A DNA stretch of 64,000 bases from Microcyclospora pomicola (taxonomy: Eukaryota > Ascomycota > Dothideomycetes > Capnodiales). Position 1 is the stretch's first letter. Each line of letters starts with the position of its first letter. The position numbers and the translations under genes were made by a program. The notes below the pieces were generated by a model that did no database searches, was not told the origin of the DNA, and saw only the letters and a program-made list of their open reading frames with translations. Where the stretch lies: contig NHNY01000026.1 of assembly GCA_002786065.1 (NCBI GenBank), positions 62,001-126,000 of the forward strand, in the 5' to 3' direction. This document shows positions 22,423-33,815 of this stretch, piece after piece.

Positions 22423-23846
22423 GTCTGAAGCTGTGGTTGCTATTGAAGTCGCTGAGTTTAACGATGCAGTACGTATGAAGTGCTGGTGGTGTAGAGGATT
22501 TGAACGACGGGTGTGGTGCAAAGGAAGCAGAAGATGGAGGCGAGAAAAGAGTTCTTAACGTGGGTCGCCTCAAGTCTTGGTGTTGGTTACAGTCGAACGT
22601 TTGTTGGTCTTGGGTGAAGTTCCAAGGCGATCGATGACGGAGATTTTAGGCTTGGCTACGCTGCTCAGCCTCATTTGGCCGCGGCAACGTTACGTGAGCG
22701 GCGATCTTGTGACGCGCCCGACTTCACCTGGTGGCTCTGCCAAGATCCGGGGTGGGGAGGAATAGATAGAAGATGAATTGTTCTCGACTGTTTCGTGTTC
22801 GAAGTGTGCTGACTTTATCTTACTGGTGCCAGGTTCCTTGTGAAGATCGTGGCGCATGGCGAAGACGTGCATTGGTTAGTAGGTAGAGCTTAGAGTGCTT
22901 TAGTGTGGTCGGCGGGAGTGTGGAGAGCTGCAGCAGGACGACTTTCTTGTTCGTCGATACCTACGCTGTCCATCAGAACACATACCTCGCCTGGTACATC
23001 ACATTCCGACTGTCAATACTATTGCATACCCAGTTCCGTATCGCTGATCAGATCGCCCTCGCCATGGACAAGAAGTTCTATGTAGTTAGACGACCTGGTG
23101 ATATGTGGCATGTCCTCTACCCGCTGCAGACAGGGCTAGAGCTGCATGGATGCGTTGTCAACGCAGGCCTGTGCATTATTGCGTCGCCAATGACACATTC
23201 CTCTTCTCCAACTCTCCCAACGTCTTCCTGTTCCTCATCGTATCTTCCTGGTATCCATGTCTGAAGATGCTATCATGAGGGATCAAAACGCTGGTCAGGG
23301 CTTGGAGAGGCGAAAAGTATGGAGGCAAGACATGCGAATACGATTTCCAATGCCACCAACGACATGACCTCAACATTGTGCTGCCTTCCGTGCCTGTCCG
23401 ACCACTGAGTTCATCCACATCGAGAACAACCCGCCTCGACGTCTCCGGGCGTCGCCATGCATGCTCAATCGGCATGCTGCCACGAGACATATCTTCGTCA
23501 AGACAGCTCTGGTGCGCCAAGTACTCCGCCACAAGCAAAGGAAGATATGCTAGACTTTGTCCGTCACCCAAACAAGAGAAAGCTAGGTGGTAGCCCACAT
23601 GGAGATAAAATCAGAAGGAAGCGCTTGCAATCACCATTGCTGGCTTTCAGCCGTCTGCTGACTCACGCCTCGACCGCGACCTGGAAGCACTGACGGTGCA
23701 GACATCTCTCATATTCGTAAGTTGCGGCAAAGGAAAGCCGAGTTCGTCATTCAGTTGCTTCATCTGCCGTCGTCAAGGTCGTTGAATCGCTTCGTTCACA
23801 GTCGTTCCCAATCTCGATCAGAGCGCTGAGCGCATGATCCTCCAGC
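22423..23846. other. Intergenic region without a supportable gene
   Basis: About 1.4 kb. Frames at 22905-23264 (plus) and 23176-23598 (minus) both open at GTG and overlap. Neither product is recognisable, though the plus frame has a hydrophobic run near YLAWYITFRLSILLHTQF. I leave both unannotated. Confidence 0.4.
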
Positions 23847-24850
23847 TCACTTTTGCACGCGCCTAATCAGCCACTGCAGGACAGCATCCAGATTGGTCTC
23901 TTCTTTGGCGCTGATGCCGTAAACGCTGACCTCGCGATGCTTGACTGCTTTGAGGTTCAGAGCTTCGATCAATTGATTCACGTCCTTGTGATTCGGCAGG
24001 TCGGACTTGTTGCCGAGCACCAACAGTGCAATACCTTCCATCGTGGGTTTGTCCAGAAGAATGTGAAGTTCTTCTTTGGCGACCGGAAGCGCTTCCTCAT
24101 CTGCCGAGTCGACGATGAAGCTGGGAGAACGAATCAGTATCATGCAGTTCTACCGGCTGTACAGTCGACATACACGATCGCGTCCACGCCTCGGCAATAT
24201 CTCTCCCACATCGACCGAAATCGAGGCTGACCTCCGAGATCCCAGCTGTAACACGTTAGCATGTGGATAGCACAGTCACCACGTACGCGGACGACCCTTG
24301 GCGGATACTCGACATACCACTTCAACGTGACGTGGCCTTTCTGGACTCGCTTCATGTTGAAACCAACCGTTGGTATCGAGCTGGACACAAGACGTTAGTC
24401 TGACAATCAACACAGCTTGAACGGGCCATCTTGCGCGCGGGTCATTCCACACATCATACACTTACTCGATGGTGAATTCTCCGCCCTATCCATCACTCAT
24501 GTTAGATCTCGGTCGCCTGCTAAGTTGGAGGGTGGGGACGAGACTCACAGCCAACACACGCAGCAACGAAGTCTTGCCGGCATTTTGCAATCCAATCATG
24601 GTCACATCCAGCTCGGTCGCCCTGCGCGCGATAGTCAACAAATCAGCGTTGTTTCAAGGCGAGGCGATCACACAAGAGTTGAGTCCGATCCTGCCGGCTA
24701 TTGGTGTATCGCGGCACCGGGCGGCGAGGAGGAGAACGTGCAAGGAGTGTGGGGAGCGGCCTGAGAAAGAAAAGAAAAGAGGAATTTCGACGGGACATAC
24801 CAAAACACACTCAAGAGCCAGTCGTAGAACCTCCTGAAGAAGCCCATCAT
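23847..24850 (-). CDS. ARL8-type Arf-like small GTPase
   Basis: Six-exon model on the minus strand: 24850-24801, 24621-24549, 24485-24466, 24380-24318, 24245-24174 and 24120-23847, giving 183 residues (animal ARL8 is 186). All junctions keep frame. Motifs: P-loop GLQNAGKTS, switch [28 protein letters not shown] (very characteristic of ARL8), NKSDLP and the C-terminal LQWLIR. The N-terminus [17 protein letters not shown] is the amphipathic helix that in ARL8 is acetylated rather than myristoylated. ARL8 sits on lysosomes or vacuoles and recruits effectors for transport and fusion. The first intron is long (179 bp) and one exon is only 20 bp, so automated models may fail here. Confidence 0.95.
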
Positions 24851-25683
24851 GGCGGCAACCTAGATGACGGAAGCTGAGATACAGCAAACAGGCGAGTGGG
24901 ATGATGTGAGGTCAGGTCAGGTCAGGTCAGGCGAGGTACGTTAAGAGCCGGGTGGACTGGCGGCGGGTAGATTTAGGATGTAGGTAAGGTATGTACTGTA
25001 GAAGCCGCCGTCGTCGGCCTGCGCCTATTGCCGTCTCGGTTTGTGCTTGGCCACTGGGAGCTGGAAGACGAAGGCAAATCGACGTTGCGTCGAGCTTGGA
25101 TGGGGCTCGTTCCAGCTGGAAGATTGGAGGTTCTCGAGTGGTGGCTGTAGATGAGAGTGAGTGATCCGGGATTCGACTGCAACCGCGGGGCGCTTCCCGA
25201 ACCGCCACTAGACGTGTGCGAGGACACTCGAGTACCTTACTATAAAGCTACCTACTACCATCACCAACGTGGAATTGTTACAAGTACGCATACGTACAGT
25301 GTAGTCGCCGATGGAGCTTGATGTCCGTATGAAGCAGAAGCGACAATATACAAGATCCCCTCCATCCTTCACCATATTGTTGCGCAGTCGGGCGGCGGAA
25401 AGTGAAGTGCCAATAGTCGTGACGGTGTCTCAAAGAGTACAGAATAATTCTCCCGGCGGACTCACTAGCGATTGGCTCGGCGTTTTCATCGCAACATCGC
25501 CGATTACCTTACTTTTTTGTATCAGCTTCAAACTTTTGAGGCGCATGCGCAACAGCTTCACAACGCCCATTCTCTAGTCGTTGACGGTGGTGCAAGAGAT
25601 CCTAGGCTGTGCAGATCTGAGAAATGCCTTGACTTGTTTCTCAATCTGCTCATCCCGGCTCGAACCTACGACCAGATCCGACA
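24851..25683. other. Divergent intergenic region between ARL8 and RPA2
   Basis: About 830 bp with both promoters. A GGTCA pentamer repeat lies at 24907-24931. Minus-strand frames at 24927-25227 overlap each other and look random. Confidence 0.5.
24907..24931. repeat. Pentanucleotide tandem repeat (GGTCA)n
   Basis: Four to five copies of GGTCA in the upstream region of the ARL8-type gene. The same unit in reverse complement occurs at 53803-53850. Confidence 0.8.
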
Positions 25684-28600
25684 ATGTCGGCCTCGACCAT
25701 GCACAATCCCTCCTCCACCATCAAGCCTGAGTGGTCGACCGAATTCGATACACAACGTCGCAACCAACTCTTCACACAGCCGCCATCCTCCAAGACCGCG
25801 TACCCAGCACTCGCAGCTGCGATCAAGCCTCATGTCGACTCCTTCAATGTGCTGTTCGCCGAGGAAGGTCAGCTCTACCACGCCTTGAAGGACATTGGTA
25901 CCAAGACCTTCCTCGATGGCACCCCCACACAAGAAGGACCCCGCAACCGACTGCAGGTCCGGGTCTCGCGACTATATCTGGAGAAGAGCAAGCTACCACT
26001 GTCGAACAAGATCACCACCAAGCGAAACATCCTGCCCGTGGAGTGCAGAGAAAGACATGTCACATATCGGGGGCGCTTCCAGGCCCGATTGGAGTATCGC
26101 GTCAATGATGGCGACTGGAAGCTCAGCACTCGCGAGTTTGGACACCTACCGCTCATGCTCCGGTCGAATCGATGTCATCTGGAAGGACTTCCACCGAAAG
26201 CGCTGGTGGACTGTAGAGAAGAGACCGAAGAGCTGGGAGGCTACTTCATCGTCAACGGTATCGAGAAGCTCATCCGAATGTTGGTGGTTAACAAACGCAA
26301 CTTTCCCATGGCTATCGTGCGACCGTCGTTCGAAGGAAGAGGTGCCACATACACCAAGTATGGTATGCAGATTCGGTCAGTGAGGCCTGATCAGACGTCG
26401 CAAACAAACGTACTACATTACCTTAACGACGGCAATGTGACATTCCGATTCTCATGGCGAAAGAATGAGTACCTTGTCCCGGTCATGATGATCTTCAAGG
26501 CATTGGTTGAGACCAATGATCGAGAGGTTTTCGAAGGCATTGTTGGGCCGGCCAGAAGCAAAGATTTAGAGACGAAGCAGTTCGTGATCGATCGGGTGGA
26601 GCTATTGTTGTCGACATACAAAATCTATAACATGCAAACTCGAGCGAAAACCCGGCAGTTCCTGGGCTCGAAGTTCAGAGTTGTGCTCGGTGTCCCCGAG
26701 GATATGAACGATGAAGATGTCGGCACAGAATTTCTGAGAAGGATCGTCCTGCCACATTTAGGCACGTACGATGTTACGGAGACCAACGATGCGGACAAAT
26801 TCAGGATGCTGTTGTTCATGACCCGCAAACTCTATGCCTTGGTCGAGGGAGAGTGCGCAGTCGACAACCCTGATGCCGTTTCGAACCAAGAGATTCTTTT
26901 GCCTGGCTTTCTGTATGGCATGATCGTGAAGGAGCGTGTGGAGGAATGGATTGCCTCGATAGGTCAGAGCTTACGGGAATGGGGCAGATCCAATCAGTAT
27001 CCTGCATTCACCAGCAAAGAGTTTGAGAGTGACTTCTTGACGAAAATCGTGCGAAAAACAAATGAAAACATTGGGCAAGCTTTGGACTATTTCTTGTCCA
27101 CCGGCAATCTGGTGAGCCCTAGTGGGCTGGACCTCCAACAAGTGTCCGGTTTCACCGTCGTTGCGGAGAAGATCAACTTCTATCGTTTCATCAGCCATTT
27201 CCGGATGGTGCACAGAGGAAGCTTCTTTGCACAGCTCAAAACTACTACTGTACGAAAATTGCTACCTGAAAGCTGGGGATTTCTGTGTCCCGTCCACACG
27301 CCTGATGGATCCCCCTGTGGTTTGCTCAATCACTTGGCACACAAATGTCTCATCGCCACTCAGCAGGCGGACACATCCAACATTCCGCATCTGATAGCTC
27401 AACTAGGAGTCTCTAGCACTTCGGCCGCAACACTCAACGAGAGTGTGGTCGTGCAGCTGGACGGCAAGATCCTGGGCTTCTGCTCACCCAAGCAAGCTAA
27501 AGTGATTGGCGATACTCTTCGCTACTGGAAGGTTGAAGGCAGTCACAACGTCCCTCTCGACTTGGAGGTCGGTTATATCCCGTCTTCCAATGGAGGACAA
27601 TATCCAGGTATCTACATGTTCTCCACGCCTGCTCGGTTCATTCGCCCTGTCAAGTACTTGCCCCTGGATAAAGTAGATCACATCGGCTCCTTCGAGCAGC
27701 CATTCATGTCTATCGCATGTACAGAGCCGGAAGTGGTATCTGGGGATTCGACACATGTGGAATTCGACCCTACCAACATCCTCTCTATCGTTGCTAACCA
27801 AACTCCGTTTTCCGACTTCAACCAGTCCCCAAGAAACATGTATCAGGTACAGTCTATCAGTGCTCTTGATATAGAATATTTTACTGACTAGAGGGTTTCT
27901 TCAGTGTCAGATGGGCAAACAAACCATGGGTACACCTGGTACTGCCCTCAAATACCGCACAGACAACAAGTCCTATCGATTACAGACAGGACAAACTCCA
28001 GTCGTGCGGCCGCCTCTATATAACGAATACGGTCTAGACAACTTCCCCAATGGCACCAACGCTGTGGTCGCTGTCATCTCTTATACTGGCTACGACATGG
28101 ACGATGCTATGATTCTGAACAAGACGGCCCATGAGCGTGGTTTCGGTTACGGCACGATCTACAAGACGAAGAAGATTGATCTCACCGAGAGCACGAGCCG
28201 TGGTCGGTCTACAGCCGTGACACAGTTATTTGGGTTTGCTCCCGAAGACGTCAAGAAAGCGAAGTGGTTGGAAACCATTGATCTGGACGGACTCCCTATC
28301 GTTGGCGTGAAGCTCAAGGCTGGCGATGTGATTGCCGCATCCTACACTGTCACCAAAGACCCGAAAGGCAATTATGAGAACCGTGATCGTGTCACACATG
28401 TTCACAAATACAAGGATGCAGAAGAAGCATATGTGGAGGAAGTGAAGCTGATTGGGAACGAACTTGGCACGAACGAGCCTTGTCAGTCCATCAGCATTCG
28501 GTTGAGGATTCCACGTTCACCCGTCATCGGCGACAAGTTTTCATCCCGACACGGACAGAAAGGTGTATGCTCGCAAAAGTGGCCCACCGTCAATATGCCC

Positions 28601-29377
28601 TTCACGGAGAGCGGGATGCAACCTGATGTAATCATCAATCCGCACGCTTTCCCCTCACGTATGACCATTGGAATGTTTGTGGAGTCTCTTGCTGGGAAAT
28701 CCGGCGCTCTGCATGGTCTTGCGCAGGACTCCACGCCGTTTAAGTTCAAGGATAAGGAAGGCGAAACCGCTGTCGAGTATTTCGGCCACCAACTGCAGCG
28801 AGCTGGCTACAACTACCATGGAAACGAGCCTATGTATTCCGGCATCACTGGCGAGGAGTTGGCCGCGGACATTTACATCGGTGTTGTGTACTACCAACGT
28901 TTGCGACACATGGTCAACGACAAATTCCAGGTGCGAACAACAGGCCCTGTCACGCCGCTGACCGGCCAACCCATCAAAGGACGTGCCAAGGGTGGCGGTA
29001 TCCGTGTCGGTGAGATGGAGCGCGATGCATTGCTTGCGCACGGCACGGCGTTTCTGCTCCAGGACCGCTTGATGAACTGCTCCGACTACACCCGCGCATG
29101 GATCTGTAAAGCGTGCGGATCTTTCCTTTCAACCCAACCGAGTGTCAACTCGTACGGCCGCAAGGACATGAGATATGGCGGCCGGATGAAGTGTCGACGA
29201 TGCTCGCGGAGGGCCAAGCCGGGCGATCCGCGTAGTGAGTGCTGGGAAGATAAGAAGGGGGTGAAGTGGTTTGGAGGTGATGACGTGACGGTCGTCGCGG
29301 TGCCGGGCGTGTTGAGATATCTGGACGTCGAGCTAGCTGCCATGGGCGTCCAGATGAAGTTTAAGATCGAGCCATGA
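25684..29377 (+). CDS. RPA2: DNA-directed RNA polymerase I subunit RPA2 (second largest subunit)
   Basis: Spliced model: exons 25684-27846 and 27905-29377 (58-bp intron, GTACAG donor, TACTGACT branch point, TTCAG acceptor) give 1211 residues; yeast A135 has 1203. It has the beta-subunit order: protrusion (RNRLQVRVSRLYLEKS), lobe, fork with HRGSFFAQLKTTTVRKLLPE and CPVHTPDGSPCG, hybrid-binding GYDMDDAMILNK, wall, KFSSRHGQKGVCSQKWP, and anchor/clamp. A C-terminal zinc site is built from CKAC and CRRC. Details such as RHGQKG and the LPLMLRSNRCHL segment fit Pol I rather than Pol II or III. The protein is part of the nucleolar enzyme that makes 35S pre-rRNA. Confidence 0.97.
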
Positions 29378-30082
29378 AGTCACATGCAGCTTTTAACAAG
29401 GGGGCCACGAAATCATGATTCAAAGGGCGTTTTCCGGTGGCATAGAGACAGGGTACGGTTTTGCGGAGGGTTGCATCATATCCATGTCGTATTGTACATT
29501 ATGTGCGCATGTGGGTGGGGTCGTCCTTTACAGCTTCAATAGACACTTCATCCATTTAAGTGGGACAATAAGCCATCAAACCTCACTTGCAAGGCATTCA
29601 TCAATGGTTCTTCAATAGGCACAATATGGGTGGCAGACGACCTGATGTCAGCTGATTCGGCTTCAAACGCCGTCGGACGGCATCGTCTTTCCCGATGGAC
29701 ACCCTCACTTACCTCCACTCTATATGACATTTACCTCATTCGCAATTCGACGTTGACCTCACTACTCATTACTTTCGCGTGATAGCACGGTCATTTTCGC
29801 AATCCTGTGATTGACTTGTACCTCTTTCTCTCCGAGATTCGATCGCTGTGCATGTGATTCTCATTCATTCCCCCAGCACACGCAGCAAACAGTCGTTGCT
29901 TCACTCTTGGTCACAACAGACTACACTGTCGAATTAAAGCTGCCGACCAGTCCGACGACCGTACAGATTCCGTCGACCATCCTCGGCGAAAGCCTGAGCA
30001 TCGACACCGAGCTTAACACATCCTCCTCGAAGCAGCGCTGGTGGCAGGCTTTACCAGCCGACCCTCGCACCAAACTCAAGAG
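29378..30082. other. Intergenic region between RPA2 and TAF12
   Basis: About 700 bp between two plus-strand genes. The last 150 bp before the TAF12 ATG are free of stops in one frame but lack an ATG, so I treat them as 5' leader. Confidence 0.45.
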
Positions 30083-31897
30083 ATGGCTCAACAAGGCAAT
30101 GGCGGCACTCCTCAGGTGCTTATACGGCCAGAGACCCTCGACCGACTTCCCATCCTCGACCCGGCGAAGAAGCAACAGTGGAAGAATGCGTTGATTGGGA
30201 TCTGGCAACAATACGACAACAGCGCTGCCGGCACCCCGGCGCATCATGAAGCTGAAGTCAAGATCCGTAATGCGACGACAAGGATCATGAGCGAGGTGTC
30301 GGCCAAGGCGAGGCCGGGTAGCAGCAGCCAGGGCCCGGCGCAGCAGCGACCGGGCACGGGGGGACAGCAGGCGGGTCAGGCAGGGCAGCAAGGCAATGCC
30401 GGCGCTGGTACTGCTGCCAGCAATCCCGCTGGAGCGCCGAACGCTGCAGCGCAGCCAGGGAACAACGCGCAAAATTCCATTTCACCTTACGTTCGCTCCA
30501 TACTCGGTGGTATCACGCTACATATGCCACCCTCGATGAATGTGCAACACCAAGCGGCATACCGCCAGCGTTGGTACCAGTCAGCTGCCCAGGAACTCGG
30601 TCGCCAAGAGCAGGCGACCAACGCCTATCGCACTTTGACCCAACGCACGACTCAACTACAGCAGCAAGGCGCGGAGATCCCGCCACAACTGGCCCAGCAG
30701 ATCGAGCTTCAGAAGAAGCACATCCGTGAGTCGCAGGCGAAATTCAACGCGATGAAGACCAAGAACGAGGAGAACGGCAGATCGCTCGGAGCACCGGGCG
30801 CCCAGCAGCCAGGGCAGAATCCACAACAAGTCAATGCTGCGCAGGTCGCACCGAAGGTCGAAGGCGCGCAACAGCAACCACAGGGAAATGTGCCGCAGCA
30901 AGCTCAGCCCACTCAGCAGAATATGCCTGCCAATCCCGTGAACCACAACGCACAGCCGCAACCACAACAGCAGCAACAGCAGCAGCAGCAGCAAACTCCG
31001 CAAAGCTCGACCCAACCAAACTTTCCTCAAGCTCAATACCCACCACAGCATCCTAATCAGCAGCCTCAGCGACCACAGATGAATACGCAGATGAGCTCTC
31101 AGCAGGGTCAGCAACCTCACACTCCGGCGCCGAACAGCGCAGCTCCAACACAGCAAGCACCGCAACGCCCACAAGCCCTCACACAACAAGCTGCAATATC
31201 ACAAGCAGATATCGGTCGTGCCCAACCACCACAAAACATGCAACCCCAGTCAAATCAGCCGCAGCCGCAGCCATCACAAGTGCCGAACGGCCTGCCATTC
31301 AATAATGTCCCACAGTCTGCTACCGCCACCAACACGCCCTCCTCCGCATTTGCCCCCAATATGCAACCCACTCAGCCACCAACGAACAAGTTCCCGATTG
31401 CGAAGCAACTCCAGCTTGACCCACGCACGCAGCAACCAGTGCAAGGCCCGCCGTCACGCCCGACTCTTGGCAATGCTGGAATGATGACTCAGCCGGGTAA
31501 TGTCCGTCCACAACCTTTCACTCTCGAGGGCGAGGGCGATCGAGTGCTTTCGAAGCGCAAACTGGACGAGCTTGTCCGTCAAGTCACGGGCCGCACTGCT
31601 GCAGACGAACTCGACCCCGCAGTGGAAGAGGCAATGCTAGACCTGGCTGATGATTTCGTGGACGACCTCATCACTTCCGCCTGTCGACTCGCTAAGCTCC
31701 GTACCAACCAGACTCTCGACATTAAGGATATCCAAATCGTGCTGGAGCGCAACTACGGCATCCGCATCCCCGGCTATAGTCTCGACGAGGTGCGTACGGT
31801 GCGCAAGTTCCAGCCGGCGCCCGGCTGGCAGAGTAAAATGCAGGCGATCCAGACGGCGAAGACACTCGGCGGTGTGGGCGGGAAGGGTGATGCTTAG
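30083..31897 (+). CDS. TAF12: Transcription initiation factor TFIID/SAGA subunit TAF12
   Basis: One exon of 604 codons. The frame is open from 30041 (GTG), but the first ATG is at 30083 (MAQQGNGGTP). Residues 10-75 form a conserved-looking N-terminal module with LDRLPILDPAKKQQWKNAL. The middle is a long Gln/Pro/Asn-rich disordered stretch including a CAG/CAA run near 30965-31000. The H2B-like histone fold begins near residue 487 (LSKRKLDELVRQV, then a stretch with AMLDLADDFVDDLI and IKDIQIVLERNYGIRIPG). TAF12 pairs with TAF4 in TFIID and with Ada1 in SAGA. The Q-rich spacer is longer than in animal TAF12 but in keeping with fungal members. Confidence 0.93.
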   Translation: MAQQGNGGTPQVLIRPETLDRLPILDPAKKQQWKNALIGIWQQYDNSAAGTPAHHEAEVKIRNATTRIMSEVSAKARPGSSSQGPAQQRPGTGGQQAGQAGQQGNAGAGTAASNPAGAPNAAAQPGNNAQNSISPYVRSILGGITLHMPPSMNVQHQAAYRQRWYQSAAQELGRQEQATNAYRTLTQRTTQLQQQGAEIPPQLAQQIELQKKHIRESQAKFNAMKTKNEENGRSLGAPGAQQPGQNPQQVNAAQVAPKVEGAQQQPQGNVPQQAQPTQQNMPANPVNHNAQPQPQQQQQQQQQQTPQSSTQPNFPQAQYPPQHPNQQPQRPQMNTQMSSQQGQQPHTPAPNSAAPTQQAPQRPQALTQQAAISQADIGRAQPPQNMQPQSNQPQPQPSQVPNGLPFNNVPQSATATNTPSSAFAPNMQPTQPPTNKFPIAKQLQLDPRTQQPVQGPPSRPTLGNAGMMTQPGNVRPQPFTLEGEGDRVLSKRKLDELVRQVTGRTAADELDPAVEEAMLDLADDFVDDLITSACRLAKLRTNQTLDIKDIQIVLERNYGIRIPGYSLDEVRTVRKFQPAPGWQSKMQAIQTAKTLGGVGGKGDA

Positions 31898-32656
31898 AAC
31901 GCTCGCCCTGCCAAGCGTGCACGGCGGAGGTGATTTTTACGTCGATGGTTCTGTTTGTGCTGGTGCTGCTGGAAGCCGGTCGTGACGCGCTTCCAAATCC
32001 TACTTTCTCTTTACGAGTCTGATTCAATTTTCATGATGAGCATACAATAGCATGGCGTTCTTGGTGCATGTGACGTTCTGAGGCAGAAATGTCACCTATC
32101 GGAGGTTCCTGAGCCTCAAGGAAGTATACCGGATGGTGATTCCAAGGAATATCACGGGAAAAGGAGAGGAGAATGTTGGATTGTGATGAATCTCTGAGCA
32201 GAAGTTCTAGGCTCAGCGGGCTGGGCGGAAATGCAGAAGAATATGTATGAGTAGGCATACAGGTGCATCACAATACCATCCACGCAATGACATGCAGCAT
32301 TCCTCCCATTCACATGTCCTCGGGATCTGAGAGACCTTCCATTGATGCAGGATCGGAGTTATCTTGCATAGCGGCTCGGCCCCGTACTGCCTTGAGATCA
32401 ACACTGCACACGCATGTCGCCCACCGTGGACGAAACCGCGGACTTACTCGACGAATGGGGAATTTATCTTCTAGCATGCGCGCAGTTTCGTGCATGAAGA
32501 TGTGGAGCTCGCTACGACCTCGCACCGTGATACTTCAACACGATCTGCACCGTCTAGCTCAAGCTGCAATGCCCCGTCCTGCTCTCCTCTCTGCCAAAAC
32601 TCCGCAATCCGTGTACGTCCCAAGCATACATCTTCGCTGCAAGTGGAGGTTTAAAC
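31898..32656. other. Intergenic region at the left border of the metabolite cluster
   Basis: About 760 bp. A plus frame at 32263-32964 partly overlaps the next gene in another phase and is not coding. Nothing else is supportable. Confidence 0.45.
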
Positions 32657-33449
32657 ATGCCGGCTCTCCGCATCCTCGCCCTCCACGGCCTGGGCACCAG
32701 CGCGAGGATATGGGAGGCCCAGTCCCGTACGCCGTCCACAACCCCTCCAGTCCCCCCGGCACGATCAGAGCGCTGACCCTCCATATCTCCAGCAGAGTCC
32801 TTCCGAAGCTTGCTCCCCGCCGAGTGGACGTTCGACTTCGTCGACGGCGAGCAGACCTGCCACCCCGCCGACGGCATCGCCGACGTCTACCCCGGCCCAT
32901 ACCTCCGCTTCTACGATGGTCCGACGCAAGAGGGCGTCGAGGCGGCCATGGCGTGCATCCATGAGATTGTGGACGAGGACGGGCCGTTTGACGCTGTCAT
33001 GGGCTTTTCGCAGTATGTGCAGCTCCTGAATTGAGATCTTGCGTCCTGTCCATTATTCCTCGGAACTGGCACTGACTAGGAGGCGGCGGACGTGAAGAGG
33101 CGCGGCGCTCGCCGCCTCGCTGATCATGCACCATCAGGACCACGACCCGTTCGCAGCGCCGCTGTTCCGCTTCGCCATCTTCGTCAACGGCGCCATGCCG
33201 ACGTACAAGCCGCAGCAGACGGGGCGCGGCGGTCGGCAGCGCATCGACATCCCCACCGCACACCTGTACGGGAAGCGCGATCCGTTTCGGCCGCTCAGTC
33301 TGCATCTCCTTGGATTGTGCGACGCCACGCAGGCGCTGGCGTTCGAGCACGTCGGCGGACATGATGTGCCGCGGGTGCCGGAGCAGTCGAGGGAGATGGC
33401 CAAGACGATCATGCGGACGTTTGAACGGGCTCACTTCGTTTCTGCATAG
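32657..33449 (+). CDS. FSH1/LovG-type serine hydrolase (213 aa)
   Basis: Three-exon model: 32657-32726, 32793-33012 and 33098-33449. It encodes an alpha/beta hydrolase of the fungal FSH1 family: LRILALHGLGTSARIWE at the N-terminus, FDFVDG, then the nucleophile in GFSQG (the intron lies inside the Gln codon), the acid in GKRDPF and the histidine in GGHDVP. All three catalytic residues are present. LovG, which releases the chain from the reducing PKS LovB, belongs to this family. The gene points at the 3' end of the PKS at 33816, so a role in product release or editing is plausible but inferred. The intron-1 acceptor is a CAGCAG tandem that could yield a one-residue variant. It could also be an ordinary housekeeping esterase at the border. 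Confidence 0.87.
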
Positions 33450-33815
33450 ACAGCTGTGTAGTTACATGTCTATGAGCGGCCGTGGAAATCTTTTTGCAGA
33501 CAGTTCGTCTACTCCACCATTATCGTCGGAGATGTCACCGAGTGCAGACGGAGTCGGTGAAGTATCTCTTGAGCCTAGTTTCGGACCATGAGTCTTAAAA
33601 TTTACAGCGGCTCGCGGCTGAACAATTTAGTCGCGGTGCGGTAGTCGCATTTCCATTGTGTATTAAAGTATGTGGCCAATGGTAATGTTCAATGCAATAG
33701 AGTAGGCATGATATCTTCTCGAATCACCAACATCTAAGAACAAACAGCTCCAGAATGTCCCTCCTTCGGAGACCTTCCCCAGAAATAAAGCGAATCATCG
33801 AAAGCCGAGAAATGA
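33450..33815. other. Convergent intergenic region
   Basis: About 365 bp of shared 3' flank between the small hydrolase and the PKS. No gene is seen. Confidence 0.5.

Noticed and set aside
30656-31189. Leu-rich 177-codon minus frame opposite TAF12
   Set aside because: The Leu runs are the antisense of Gln (CAG/CAA) codons in the Q-rich spacer.
32263-32964. 233-codon plus frame overlapping the start of the small hydrolase
   Set aside because: Wrong phase relative to the hydrolase; Arg/Pro-rich product with no domain; it arises from reading through the hydrolase intron and G+C-rich exon.
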